Below are positions 29,001 to 36,185 of a DNA stretch of 64,000 bases, piece after piece. Position numbers and translations under genes: made by a program. The notes below the pieces were generated by a model, which saw nothing but the letters and a program-made list of their open reading frames with translations, was not told the DNA's origin and searched no databases. The stretch is from Pteria penguin (Eukaryota > Mollusca > Bivalvia > Pterioida > Pteriidae). Position 1 is the stretch's first letter; every line of letters begins with the position of its first letter. The DNA is taken from assembly GCA_035048485.1 (NCBI GenBank), contig CM068590.1, positions 11,521,329-11,585,328 on the forward strand, read 5' to 3'.

Positions 29001-32000
29001 AGCTAATGAACTGTTCAATTTACCTGAACCAGAGCAAAAAATGACAAACAGCTCTTTCCCTGTCTACCAATGAAGCTAATGAACTGTTCCCCTTACCTGA
29101 TCCAGAACAAAAGAATGACAAACAGCTCTTTCTCTGTCTCCCCGTGAAGCTAATGAGTTGTTCCCCTTACCTGAACCAGAACTGAGGAATCACATATAAC
29201 TCTTTCTCTGTCTCCCCTCGGTTTGTTATTGTGTAGCAACAACAGAGATTTCGTGCATTGTCCTTATCCCTTGAATACTCTACCTCTACATCAAAATATT
29301 CATTACAGTCGAACACACCTGAAAAATAATTACATTTTCCTTCTCTGACTTGCAATATGTTGATTTTTATCAAATTTCATTTATAGTTTGATTTTAAATA
29401 TATTTTAAGTAAAGTTCAAAAATAAAAATAGAACCCTGAACCACGTATTTGTACCTTATGTAGTGTTTGCAAAACCATTCATATGACATCTTATTAACAA
29501 CTTGCCATAGTTTTCTGGTTCCTTCATGAATAGTACAGATCTTAGATGAATTTATCTTTACTTACAAAGTCATTTTGGTAATTAAAGTGCTCTACAAATA
29601 ACATCCAGTCAGCATCAGCCATTAGCATCAAAGAAGATACAACATTTCAATGCCGTGGATATATAAGGTCATAACTGAACTTTTTTAATTTTTGAGTATT
29701 CTGAGTAGAAACAAAAACTTTTTTTGATTTAGTTAATTTACACATTTAACTCTTTATTATATTGATTATAAAGATTAACTATTCATTCATAATGAAATCA
29801 ATGAATAAAATTTATCAAAATAGTGTATTTTATAATACATACGATCTTCATGTTAGTTCTGACTTTAAAAATCAAAGGAAAAAATACATGGAGTAAAGGT
29901 CATATCTACCACATACGACCTTGTATGAAAGAGTGTGTTGAAATGCCTGATTTCTCCAAAAACATCAAAAGCAAGAGGCCCAAGTGGGCCTATATCGCTC
30001 ACCTGAGCACAAAGTGCATATTTACAAGCAAGCAAGAAATTCTGTGCATACAGAGATAAAACTGCCTGAAATTCTGTGCTGTGGAGAGGAAGATGAAAAT
30101 GTGTCAATCAAACAGAGCCAATGGTGGCCATCTTGGATTACGGATCGACATGAAAAACCTATACTTGGTAGAGGACCTTGAGTACTTACTTTCTATGCAG
30201 TTTGGTGAAATTTTGTGCAGTGGTTCTGGAGAAGAAGTTGAAAATGTGTCAACCAATCAGAGTCAATGGCGGCCATCTTGGATCATGGATCGGCATAAAA
30301 AACACCAAACTTGGTTGAGGACTTTGAGTACTTACTTTCTATGCAGTTTGATGAATTTCTGTGCAGTGGTTCTGGAGAAGAAGTTGAAAATGTGTCAACC
30401 AATCAGAGTCAATGGCGGCCATCTTGGATCACGGATAGGCATAAAAAACACAAACTTGGTAGAGGACCTTGAGTACTTACTTTCCATGAAGTTTGATGAA
30501 ATTCTGTGCAGCAGTTCTGGAGGAGAAGTCGAAAATGTGTCAACCAATCAGAGCCAATGGCAGCCATCTTGGATCATGGATCGGCATAAAAAACACAAAC
30601 TTGGTAGAGAACTTTGAGTACTTACTTTCTATGAAGTTTGGTGAAATTCTGTGCCGCGGTTCTGGAGAAGAAGTCGAAAATGTGTCAACCAATCAGAGCC
30701 AATGGCGGCCATCTTGGATCACAGATCGGCAAAAAAAACACATACTTGGTAGAGGACCTTCAGTACTTACTTCCTATGAAGTTTGGTGAAATTCTGTGCA
30801 GCACTTCTGGAGGAGAAGTCGAAAATGTGTCAACCAATCAGAGTCAATGGCGGTTATCTTGGATCACGGATCGGCATAAAAAACACAAAATTTGTAGAGG
30901 ACCTTGAGTACTTACTTCCTATGGTGTTTGGTGAAATTCTGTGCAGCAGTTCTGGAGAAGAAGTCGAAAATGTAGAAAAGTTAACGACAGACGACGGACG
31001 GACGACGGACGCTGCACTATGACAATAGCTCACTTGAAGTTTGGTGAAATTCTGTGCCACGGTTCTGGAGAAGAAGTCAAAAATGTGTCAAACAATCAGA
31101 GCCAATGGTGGCCATCTTGTATCCTGGATCGGCATAAAAAACACAAGCTTGGTAGAGGACCTTGATTACTTACTTCTTATGAAGTTTGGTGAAATTCTGT
31201 GCAGCAGTTCTGGAGGAGAAGTCGAAAATGTGTCAACCAATCAGAGCCTATGGCGGCCATCTTGGATTACGGATCGGCAAAAAAAACACAAACTTTGTAG
31301 AGGACCTTGAGTACTTACTTCCTATGGAGTTTGGTGAAATTCTGTGCAGCGGTTCTGGAGAAGAAGTCCAAAATGTAGAAAAGTTAAGGACAGACGACGG
31401 ACGCTGCACTATGACAATAGCTCACTTGAGCTACGCTCAGGTGAGCTAACAAGGGAAACACCAAGTGAGCATCCCCTCGCACCATAGGAAAATCCATGGT
31501 ACTATATCCCCCTTGCAATGCTGTTGTGGTGGGAAAATAAACTGACCAGTGTCCATTATTTCAAATTCCGGTTCTTCAGGTCCTCTAGCCTTATTTTCCT
31601 GGATCAGTTGATGATATGGGAAGACGTAAGGATATTTATATAGAGCCTTCATGTAGGAGTGGTCAGGAGTCCCATCCAAATAGTACAGTAACTCCTTTAT
31701 GTCCTCTCCATGATTTCCCTGAAATACGACAGAAGTCTCAGTGTAAAATCATATTTCTAATTTTGCATTCAAGTCACTAATTGAAATTTTGTATGAAATA
31801 GTACAATCTGCAGTAACAAGCACCTGTTGTATAAAGATCTATTCTAGTTGTGGCGGATTTAAAGAGGAGTGGCCGGGGACCTGGGCTCCCCCTTTTTGTC
31901 ACATATCTACTATTGAAGCTCCAGATTTTGGCATCCAAAAATGGCTGAGTAGTTTGGCAAATGTTTGACTTTCACATGCGGGGCCCCCCTTTTTGGAAAT

Positions 32001-34690
32001 CCTGAATCTGACACTGCTAGTTATTAATGTAAAAAGATTTTCTTTCCATTGCCCTACATCTCCATACTGAGTATTCTTGAGGTGAATACATGAAGAAAAC
32101 AACAACAACAACCAACAACAACAACCTTCAGCAAATACATTGGCAGACCCTCCTACTTAACCTTGGTTCATACAAAATCTGCCATGTATGAATGGAGATT
32201 ACAATAATTTCCCTCTCCAGTCTTCCCTTATTCATCCACCAAAGTTCTTGTTATAATTAGAGTGTCTAAATGAATACATCTTCTATCAATTTTTTCAAAG
32301 TGTAAATCCTACAAAACAGTTAGATAGGAAGACAAAGACAGACAGACAAATGTTGTACAAAGAGATTTCTGCATGTCATAATACTTCACAGGTGACACAA
32401 GAATCCACTCTGTGATATTCTTAAATGTTTACCTTTCATACAAGAACGTTCCTATAGATTTCTGAGTCAAAGGTCAAAGACAAGCTGTGATTTCATGATT
32501 TAATCAGTTTTATAGCTTCTGTTGCTTAGCTGACCCATTTTTCATCATGCTCATTGAGCCTTGGATGGGGAGATTAATTTAAAACATGACATTTTTCACT
32601 TGTTTAGGCCCCTAAGAAATTAATGTTTAGTTTCTCAGGCACTTTTTATCAAAGAATGATGAGTCAGGGAGATTTTTTTTTATTTGAATTATCAATTTTA
32701 TAACATACATTTTATACTTATCAGGAAAAACACAATTCCCAAAAACAAATCAGCCATCAGCAATGCTTAGGTAAAGTTGATTTAGATCCCATCCCTCACT
32801 GTAACCCCTGCTTAACGTCAAAGGAAGGTTTGTGTGTTGCCCCAGACATGATCAGTACAGAGGTCATGTTCATTTTTGGTCCCCTCTAACACACATGAAC
32901 ATCGATGTCAGTTGAACGTTTTAAGGAAAAATTCAATCTGAAAACGCAAATGAAAAAATACATGGGAAATCCAGAAAACCATACATATAAAAATTTCATA
33001 TGCGGTGAAAGTTTCAGTGATGTGGCAGTGCCTGATAAACTAAACTTTAATTTTATTCGGCCTTATAACATCAAATTTCAAAAAATTCAGTCGATGCATT
33101 GTCACACTATACCTGTGGTCCAGTCAGACCAAATAACCTCTCCTTCAGTATGTGGTCCTGCCCATTCCACAGTCCAAGACACATACAGAAATTGTGGGTC
33201 ATATCACAGTAGCCAAACAGGCCATCTTCTCCCCATTTGTACACCATATTGCAAGCTTCATCATAACTCACACTAGCCCAGCTGAAAAGTGATGCTCAAG
33301 TACAACAAGTTTTCAAAATTGTCTGCATAAGTACAATATAAACAAGAAACCATCAAGGACGGTATGACCGGATTGCAAATGCTAAACGCAAAATGTTGAC
33401 GCCGGACGGGCAGACAGACGGACGGACGGATTTTGCCAATTTATAGACCGGAATTGCTCTGCATTAACATTAACAATACATGTATGTAAGTGGTCACCCT
33501 AAAGGCAAAAAAAAGTGTGTGTTCACTGAAGCATAATGTCAAGGTCAAGGTCAAGGTCACTAAATTTTTTGTATTGGTTGGATAGAACATTCAAGTATCT
33601 ACAAACCTACCAACTTTGACATAAGTACCCTTTAGGGTATGAAAGAAACCAAGCTAAACGCTAATGCTAAATGCAAAATGTTGACACCGTGCGGACAGAC
33701 AGAAGGACAGATGGATTTCGCCAATTCATAGACCGGAATTGCTTTGTAATCCGGTCAAAAACTATTACAATTTTTCTAGTATAATTTGTGGTCAAATTTA
33801 AAGACAAAATTTTGAATCTGCAAATTTACCATAATTCTATGCTTAAAATCTGTCAGCTGCAAGAACTGGTTAAAAGAATACTTTGAAAATTATAATTTAG
33901 TTGTATGACTTTGTCATACTTAAAGAAATTAACTTTTCGAAGAATCTGTTCAGTGAAGGAGAAATTAATCTGGGGAGGGTTTACTGTGGATAAGGTGCTC
34001 AATTGGTGATAGGTAGGTCCTGGGTTGGACTCCCACTATGGGCATGCCAGTGTTTTGTCTTTCGATTGAGACAGTAAAAATCCCTGTCCCATATCACAGT
34101 AAGCATGGCATGTAAAAGCTCCCTCAATGTGTCAAGTTGGTATGTTGCAACGGTATAAATTTCGATGCAATGCAACATATACACGAAATAATTGTGGAGT
34201 AATGTAAAACAATAATCAATCAATCAATGAAGCAGAAACTCTAGAGGTTTTATAAAACATTTCCATTTCAAGCACTTAATTGACATGACAAAAGAGCTCA
34301 GAAGGTTTGAAAACTCTTTTTCAGTACTAGGATTTGACCCATAGAGCATATATAGCAATCTCGAAAACTTTTGTTCAACCAGTCCACATAAAGGTAAACA
34401 ATTCCTGTTCAGTTACCTGACATTAGTAAACAGTCTGCTTACTCTAAAATACCTTTCTCCTTTAAATAGTTTTACCAGAGATTTGGTTAATTAAATTTAG
34501 CTTTGCTGTCTAGCTTTGATAAAAAGGTAGGTAGTACAAATTTTTTGTTTGAGAACTTTTTGTTTTGTAAATTGATTAAGAGGCAATATGAAAAGTTTGT
34601 ATACCTGTTACCATCCAGGCTCCGATCCTCTCTCACTGTGCCCCATTGTCTGTTAGAAAGGTAAGGTCCCCAGAATGCAGTATTAGCCAT
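4150..34690 (-). CDS. GH63/MGH1-like glycoside hydrolase (YMR196W-like), 19 exons, 919 aa
   Basis: I assembled this gene from 19 exons (listed separately). All introns are GT-AG, phases agree, and the coding total is 2760 bases. The product opens with [16 protein letters not shown] (residues 7-22), the signature of a cytosolic-type glucosidase family common in bacteria and fungi (yeast YMR196W belongs here, from memory). It then has KWGEDGL (44-50), LYKYP (111-115), MPDKWEFPW (461-469), SWD (472-474), GGFLGMDN (about 575-582), [12 protein letters not shown] (799-810), FEYFDGDTG (about 887-895) and a C-terminal [10 protein letters not shown]. Asp474 and Glu793 are the likely catalytic acid and base by analogy to GH63; this is inference. 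I see no signal peptide or membrane segment. The substrate is unknown; relatives act on alpha-glucosides or glucosylglycerate/mannosylglycerate-type sugars. I chose the ATG at 34690 because it is the first in-frame ATG upstream of the family motif, after an in-frame stop; extra upstream exons cannot be excluded. About 60 residues in exon 8 look lineage-specific. Confidence 0.9.
4974..5042. repeat. (TA)n microsatellite
   Basis: More than 30 uninterrupted TA dinucleotides in the last intron of the GH63-like gene. Confidence 0.98.
5441..6880. repeat. Degenerate tandem repeat rich in 'ttgaccttgac'
   Basis: Units of roughly 130-170 bases containing 'cttttgaaccattagagaca', 'tttcatttggtgccat' and 'catgaccttgacctt', at about 5520-5935 and again 6493-6880. 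The two parts are separated by an inserted element (5938-6492). Confidence 0.7.
5938..6492 (+). mobile_element. Inserted repeat element, 'caactgcccccgac...gggcataaaaac' type
   Basis: Starts 'gaagagtgtgtctgtcgaaa', ends 'catggcgagggcataaaaac', and holds two related units of about 170 bases (6030-6240, 6240-6420). Flanks rejoin as 'tacttttcaaa|aactttagttttgg', the normal sequence of the surrounding repeat, so it is a clean insertion. Confidence 0.6.
6881..8011. other. Intron sequence without recognised features
   Basis: AT-rich intron 18 of the GH63-like gene. I see no exon, RNA gene or clear repeat here. Confidence 0.5.
8012..8105 (-). CDS. Exon 18 of GH63-like gene
   Basis: Residues 870-900 plus two bases. 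Acceptor ttcag, donor gtatga. Encodes [19 protein letters not shown], matching 'DHILFYEYFHGDTGAGLGA'. The next exon lies 3.8 kb away. Confidence 0.9.
8502..8672 (-). CDS. Exon 17 of GH63-like gene
   Basis: Residues 813-869 plus one base. Acceptor atttcag, donor gtaaac. Encodes [13 protein letters not shown], matching 'VNFLLIESLQRF' directly after the WRGPVW motif, and [13 protein letters not shown]. Confidence 0.9.
9017..9305 (+). repeat. Old, degenerate family A SINE
   Basis: Shares 'cactgccatgaagggttt', 'catcaagcagattctgtcat' and an 'acaagaaacaat' tail with better family A copies; the tRNA-like head is strongly diverged. Lies just outside exon 16. Confidence 0.55.
9379..9538 (-). CDS. Exon 16 of GH63-like gene (predicted catalytic base)
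   Basis: Residues 760-812 plus one base. Acceptor ttttcag, donor gtaagt. Encodes [20 protein letters not shown] and VW, the strongest family motif. Glu793 in PGES is the predicted general base. Confidence 0.93.
10587..10751 (+). repeat. tRNA-derived SINE, family B, with 13-base target duplication
   Basis: tRNA-like head 'cttggtatagtggtaaagcg ... gggttcaaatccc' (A- and B-box like), body 'taagaggttggttacctcct', tail 'aaacaccaatcaaccaa'. Flanked on both sides by CTTCAGAAAGCAA (10574-10586 and 10752-10764), a clear target-site duplication of L1-style retroposition. Confidence 0.9.
11585..11710 (-). CDS. Exon 15 of GH63-like gene
   Basis: Residues 718-759. Acceptor ttgtttag, donor gtag. Encodes [18 protein letters not shown], matching '[18 protein letters not shown]'. 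Confidence 0.9.
11941..12205. repeat. Foldback element with internal 52-base duplication
   Basis: 'gggtcttttcattagataga' plus 'gttatttcccatataagcag' is mirrored by the inverted 'ctgctcaaatgggaaataac' and 'aacgaaaagatcc'. The left arm's 52 bases (11957-12008) are duplicated directly at 12009-12060. Related to the foldback at 20575. Confidence 0.75.
12341..12531 (-). CDS. Exon 14 of GH63-like gene
   Basis: Residues 654-717. Acceptor ctaccatag, donor gtgagt. Encodes [13 protein letters not shown] and [16 protein letters not shown], matching 'GLWDEEDGFFYDV ... IPLRVRSMVGLIPLFA'. Confidence 0.92.
13189..13348 (-). CDS. Exon 13 of GH63-like gene
   Basis: Residues 601-653 plus one base. Acceptor ctgtag, donor gtaaca. 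Encodes [18 protein letters not shown], matching 'ADGTSWMAMYCLNLLAIALE', then helix with [12 protein letters not shown]. Confidence 0.9.
13995..14620 (+). repeat. Hairpin-ended element, F2 type, with about 175-base core units
   Basis: Begins 'caagaacaatgcctagtgtg' 'gcataatatgcctg', the same terminus as 52041, but the core is a different tandem unit ('ctgcctacaagg...gtgtctttgtcttggcataa', three copies). Ends near 'gacggacagcaccataccat'. Confidence 0.7.
15030..15150 (-). CDS. Exon 12 of GH63-like gene
   Basis: Residues 560-600. Acceptor ttttacag, donor gtaaca. The split Trp560 completes NFTWW. Encodes [17 protein letters not shown], matching 'FQGGFLGLDNIGVFDRS'. Confidence 0.92.
15210..15607 (+). 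repeat. F3 element with terminal inverted repeats
   Basis: Starts 'gaagacgatatggccagatt' 'gcaaag' and ends 'gaccggaactgctttgcaat' 'ccagcc'; the ends are inverted copies. The centre has 'aaggtcaaggtcac' and 'acctatgtgtgaagtatcaa'. Other copies at 17791, 33340, 38925 and 48183. Confidence 0.8.
16486..16868. mobile_element. MITE with about 80-base terminal inverted repeats, MULE-like
   Basis: Ends 'caatctgattaaaactgtat' and inverted '...taatcagattg'; the arms pair over about 80 bases. Flanked by 9-base near-duplicates TCCTACAAT / TCCTACTAT. A 9-base duplication fits Mutator-like transposases. Second copy at 22416. Confidence 0.85.
17116..17270 (-). CDS. Exon 11 of GH63-like gene
   Basis: Residues 509-559 plus two bases. 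Acceptor tatag, donor gtatat. Encodes [20 protein letters not shown] and LQRNFT, matching '[20 protein letters not shown] ... LLNFTW'. Confidence 0.9.
17655..17763 (-). repeat. tRNA-derived SINE head, minus strand
   Basis: Reverse strand reads 'caggcttggtgtagtggtta' and later 'gaaccgggtttgattccttg', A- and B-box-like. Most similar to family B; the body is short or diverged. Confidence 0.6.
17791..18204 (+). repeat. F3 element with terminal inverted repeats
   Basis: Starts 'aacaagaaatcgctaaagat' and ends 'tgttttgcaattcgacc'. It stops 18 bases from the 3' end of exon 10, so it sits almost at the splice donor of the GH63-like gene. Confidence 0.8.
18222..18338 (-). CDS. Exon 10 of GH63-like gene (predicted catalytic acid)
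   Basis: Residues 470-508. Acceptor tatttcag, donor gtagtg. Encodes [25 protein letters not shown] and FMHPNGQ, matching '[24 protein letters not shown] ... MHPNGQ'. Asp474 in SWD is the predicted general acid. Confidence 0.93.
18340..19290. other. Intron sequence, mostly unassigned
   Basis: AT-rich intron 9 of the GH63-like gene. A short duplicated motif 'tgatttcacttgataa(a)' recurs at 18815-18890 and 20160-20190 with 'ggccaagtggctgaaaa'; otherwise nothing recognised. Confidence 0.4.
19292..19570 (+). repeat. tRNA-derived SINE, family A, full length
   Basis: tRNA-like head 'gccggtgtggcctagtggat' and 'tggactcccgc', body 'gatgagacagtaaaaaccgt', tail '(caat)n'. Confidence 0.9.
19713..19867. 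repeat. Foldback (hairpin) element
   Basis: 'accatgcgagtattttacaa' 'aaactgacagggtat' pairs with the inverted 'ataccctgtcagtttttgta' 'aaactcaaccatgg'. Arms of about 50 bases. Confidence 0.8.
20575..20795. repeat. Foldback element related to that at 11941
   Basis: 'aacagagttatatcctattt' 'tggacag' is mirrored by inverted 'actgtccgaaatgggaagta' 'actctgtgt'; 'gacatcatcaa' is mirrored by 'ttgatgatgcc'. Confidence 0.7.
21106..21212 (-). CDS. Exon 9 of GH63-like gene
   Basis: Residues 434-469. Acceptor ttattag, donor gtaagt. Encodes [20 protein letters not shown] and EFPW, the family's '[24 protein letters not shown]' motif entering the catalytic barrel. Confidence 0.92.
21348..21512 (+). repeat. 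tRNA-derived SINE, family B
   Basis: 'gatgtagtggttaagtgctt', 'gggttcgattccc', body 'taagaggttggtttcttcct' and tail 'caccaatcaaccaacc', matching the copy at 10587. Confidence 0.88.
21893..22138 (+). repeat. tRNA-derived SINE, family A, diverged
   Basis: 'cagtggatgagacgctcgac', 'gatgagacagtaaaaactga', 'gcaatgcatcaggcaattgc' and a 'acaatcaagaaagaaag' tail. Confidence 0.75.
22416..22795. mobile_element. MITE with about 80-base terminal inverted repeats, MULE-like, second copy
   Basis: Homologous to 16486-16868 over its length. Flanked by an exact 9-base duplication, CAGCAAGGG (22407-22415 and 22796-22804). Lies 47 bases from exon 8 in the intron. Confidence 0.9.
22843..23146 (-). CDS. Exon 8 of GH63-like gene, with lineage-specific insert
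   Basis: Residues 333-433 plus one base. Acceptor tttatag, donor gtatgt. Begins with [20 protein letters not shown] (about 339-358), matching 'RQAFAGLLWSKQFYHYDV'. The following 65 or so residues (about 366-433) are charged and probably helical and have no counterpart in the bacterial pattern I remember. Confidence 0.88.
23516..23758 (+). repeat. F4 repeat, 5'-truncated
   Basis: 'atgaccttggagtaatttaa', 'tatacatgtcaaatatgcag', 'gacaacagacagacaaaaca' and the ending 'atctatcattctgggagcat' match the fuller copy at 45121. Confidence 0.7.
24195..24406 (-). CDS. Exon 7 of GH63-like gene
   Basis: Residues 262-332. Acceptor atttcag, donor gttagt. Encodes [20 protein letters not shown], the beta-sandwich region corresponding to 'GTKAAAHYRLTVPAG' of relatives. 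Confidence 0.85.
24407..26139. other. Intron 6 of the GH63-like gene, nothing recognised
   Basis: AT-rich. Contains phrases such as 'gtccgttttaacc' and 'ctgtccgttaggacaggttt', suggesting an old repeat, but no element can be bounded. Confidence 0.4.
26140..26263 (-). CDS. Exon 6 of GH63-like gene
   Basis: Residues 221-261 plus one base. Acceptor acctacag, donor gtacgt. Encodes [20 protein letters not shown] and YIID, matching the family segment around 'ENETN..R.FG...KDAFHRYVVHG'. Confidence 0.85.
26264..27649. other. Intron 5 of the GH63-like gene, low-complexity patches only
   Basis: Holds 'gtttatttcttg(c/t)ttaatgtca' repeated three times (26420-26520) and 'cataatataattat' repeated (27567-27605). 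No gene seen. Confidence 0.45.
27650..27734 (-). CDS. Exon 5 of GH63-like gene
   Basis: Residues 192-220. Acceptor tttcttag, donor gtaaaa; phase agrees with exons 4 and 6. Encodes [16 protein letters not shown]. The relatives' NTWSWG block after WFR is not recognisable here, so this is the least conserved exon. Confidence 0.7.
28122..28610. repeat. Long inverted repeat, arms of about 230 bases
   Basis: Left arm from 'actgtccgcgccactcactt' (28133) is mirrored by 'gaatgagtggcgcagacagt'. The inner parts 'gtaacttttggtgtatg' / 'catacaccaaaagttatgac' and 'ttttagatagggcg' / 'cgccctatctaaaa' pair closely, with a short loop near 28355. Located in intron 4 of the GH63-like gene. Confidence 0.85.
28730..29168 (-). 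repeat. Tandem copies of the 3' end of exon 4 with its splice donor
   Basis: Starts of successive units on the plus strand lie at 28730, 28800, 28874, 28948, 29022, 29095 and 29169 (the real exon end), a period of 73-74 bases. Each unit holds about 47 bases matching the end of exon 4 (for example, reading E-K-E-L-F-V-I in the nearest copy) and about 27 bases matching the first intron bases. Most retain a donor-like AG/GTAAGG or close variant; the outermost reads [11 protein letters not shown] before gtaagt. Confidence 0.85.
29171..29318 (-). CDS. Exon 4 of GH63-like gene
   Basis: Residues 143-191 plus two bases. Acceptor tttttcag, donor gtaagg. Encodes [38 protein letters not shown]. Its last 47 bases and donor are repeated in tandem just downstream in the intron (28730-29168). 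Confidence 0.92.
29972..31449 (+). repeat. F1 element with 145-base tandem array
   Basis: Begins 'caagaggcccaagtgggcct' and 'atcgctcacctgag'; ends in a hairpin 'gctcacttgagctacgctca' 'ggtgagcta'. Between are about ten units of 145 bases ('ggaggagaagtcgaaaatgt', 'aatggcggccatcttggat'), with 'gacggacgacggacg' near the end. Resembles pearl/Helentron-like bivalve repeats as I remember them. Short open frames inside are a by-product of the period. Confidence 0.85.
31547..31718 (-). CDS. Exon 3 of GH63-like gene
   Basis: Residues 86-142 plus one base. Acceptor tatttcag, donor gtcagt. Encodes GNHGED, the [20 protein letters not shown] block and EFEIMDTG, the most recognisable stretch of the N-terminal half of the family. 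Confidence 0.92.
31720..33112. other. Intron 2 of the GH63-like gene
   Basis: No further exon seen. An 'aacaacaacaaccaacaaca' patch lies at 32100. The piece at 31850-32020 ('ggcggatttaaagaggagtg', 'cccctttttggaaatcctga') recurs in inverted sense at 38150-38300. Confidence 0.4.
33113..33281 (-). CDS. Exon 2 of GH63-like gene
   Basis: Residues 29-85, following acceptor ttttcag and ending before gtatag. Contains [12 protein letters not shown] and [20 protein letters not shown], matching the family block 'RWGEDGLAGISD ... [18 protein letters not shown]'. Confidence 0.9.
33340..33768 (+). repeat. F3 element, internally duplicated
   Basis: 'acaagaaaccatcaaggacg' start; the ending 'atagaccggaattgct' appears twice (33441-33460 and 33730-33750), finishing 'gtaatccggtcaaaa'. 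Contains 'gacggacggacgga'. Confidence 0.65.
33973..34232 (+). repeat. tRNA-derived SINE, family A, diverged
   Basis: 'ggttggactcccactatggg', 'gattgagacagtaaaaatcc', and the tail 'caataatcaatcaatcaatg'. Confidence 0.8.
34605..34690 (-). CDS. Exon 1 of GH63-like gene
   Basis: Encodes residues 1-28 plus two bases of codon 29. It starts with [20 protein letters not shown] and ends AACAG before gtatac. An in-frame TAA lies a short way upstream of the ATG, with no other ATG between, which supports the start. Confidence 0.88.
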
Positions 34691-34972
34691 TGCTAAAAAG
34701 GCTTTCAGTTCAAAGTCATATCCATTAATTTAAATGCACTAGAAAGATAAAACACCTATATTATTATGGGGTTATAAAAAAAGGTGAATGAAGATTGTGT
34801 TTGGAGTTCAGGGTAGACAGTATCCAATATTTCTAGAGTATAGATTCATTGAAAATTGTAAGAAAAATTATATTCCATAAAGTTTGAGCTTTTTATAAGA
34901 AGATTCAAGACTAGTTTGGACAGTGTCTGCTTTAATAGACAGTTTACACTGTATAACATACATAAAACATTT

Positions 34973-35173
34973 AATAGACGTTCTTCATATTTTACATGAT
35001 ATAAACGGCCCAAGACCCGACATGTTACTGTTTGCCGGGGTTTTCATTTTGATGTAAAGAACTAGATAGTGACGTCACAATTTAAGCAATAACGTCAAAA
35101 TAAAAACCCGGCAAAAAGTTGCATGTCGGGTCTTAGGCCGCTTATATCATGTATAATATTAAGATCGTCTATT
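34973..35173. repeat. Foldback element with long terminal inverted repeats
   Basis: Ends 'aatagacg' / 'cgtctatt'; 'acatgatataaacggccc' and 'aagacccgacatg' pair with 'catgtcgggtctt' and 'ggccgcttatatcatgt'; 'gccggggtttt' pairs with 'aaaacccggc'. About 200 bases, lying upstream of the GH63-like start. Confidence 0.85.
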
Positions 35174-35322
35174 GGGATGATTGCAATCTCCATGTATCTA
35201 GCTTTTCTGTTAATCAAAATGTCTCAGATTTCCTGAATCATAGGCCCCACTTTACATCCCTTCGCTAACACCCCCCACCCTTTTTTTATTTTGGTGCAGA
35301 AAAGGGCAGTTACAACTTATAT

Positions 35323-35650
35323 GCAGCATTAACCCAGATAGATCAATGGTGAGAGCAACTGCTCTAAAAGCGGAAGGTTCTAGATTTGTTTACCAAGTCT
35401 GACCACAATTTTTTACCCTGCTTGACACAAATTTGGTCCCATGGGAGTGACCTTCATGTGAAGGTGAACCATGCAGGGTTGATTTCTCTGTTAGGTTTCC
35501 AGTCTTTGGAAACCTCTGTCAGGACAGAAATGTGATAATGCTGGATACTGGCATTGATAGCTCAATGGTGAGAGCACCTTTCCTGAAAGCGGAAGGTTCC
35601 GGGTTCGATTCTCAGGTCAAGCCACAATTTTTAACCCTGCCTGTTATGGT
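35323..35650 (+). repeat. Two copies of a third tRNA-like repeat (family C)
   Basis: 'atagatcaatggtgagagca' (35339) and 'atagctcaatggtgagagca' (35557), each followed by 'aaagcggaaggttc', a B-box-like segment ('gggttcgattctc' in the second), and 'cacaattttt.accctgc'. Spacing is about 218 bases. Confidence 0.65.
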
Positions 35651-36185
35651 AGAATAAGAAAGTAACTAATGCTATGTGACTGTGGCACTGACAACTATGT
35701 ACTGCAGTGAACATACATTCATCCCCTTAAATCTAGATGTAAGAATTCAGCATCTCCCATTTGGCTGGCCACATCTGCTAAAAACAGGAAAAACATGTTA
35801 TGCCAAATAAAATAATCTCAGCATTGCATGCAGAGATGATGGTGGAAGATCACCGATCAGCGATCGTACAATGTGTCACAGTCACAAAACCTCACAGCAA
35901 CGGTATTCCAGTGCAAAGCGAAAGTAAGTTTGAAAGTGTCGTGGGTTCCAAAAATAATGAATGTTTTCGCTAAAACAGTAAAAGTTGTCAGGTTCCTAGA
36001 TCTATTTTAAAATCGAATTATTAGATTGAAATTGAAATACTCACTGTGACAGATACGTATACGTCTTTACGATGCAATTTTCGAAACCCAATGTAAATTA
36101 GAAATCATAACCGGATATCAAGTTCAGTGCACAATTTTAAACGGAAATTTATATCCGACAAAAATGTTCAGTTAAAGATTTTGTT

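Noticed and set aside
30081..31310. Series of 80-178 codon open frames with peptides such as [13 protein letters not shown]
   Set aside because: They repeat every 145 bases with the tandem array and lack conserved-domain or splice support; they are artefacts of the period.
31899..32111. Minus-strand frame with '[18 protein letters not shown]'
   Set aside because: The same text occurs near 38150-38280 and 10256 as a dispersed repeat ('ggatttccgaaaaggggg'), so it is repeat-derived.
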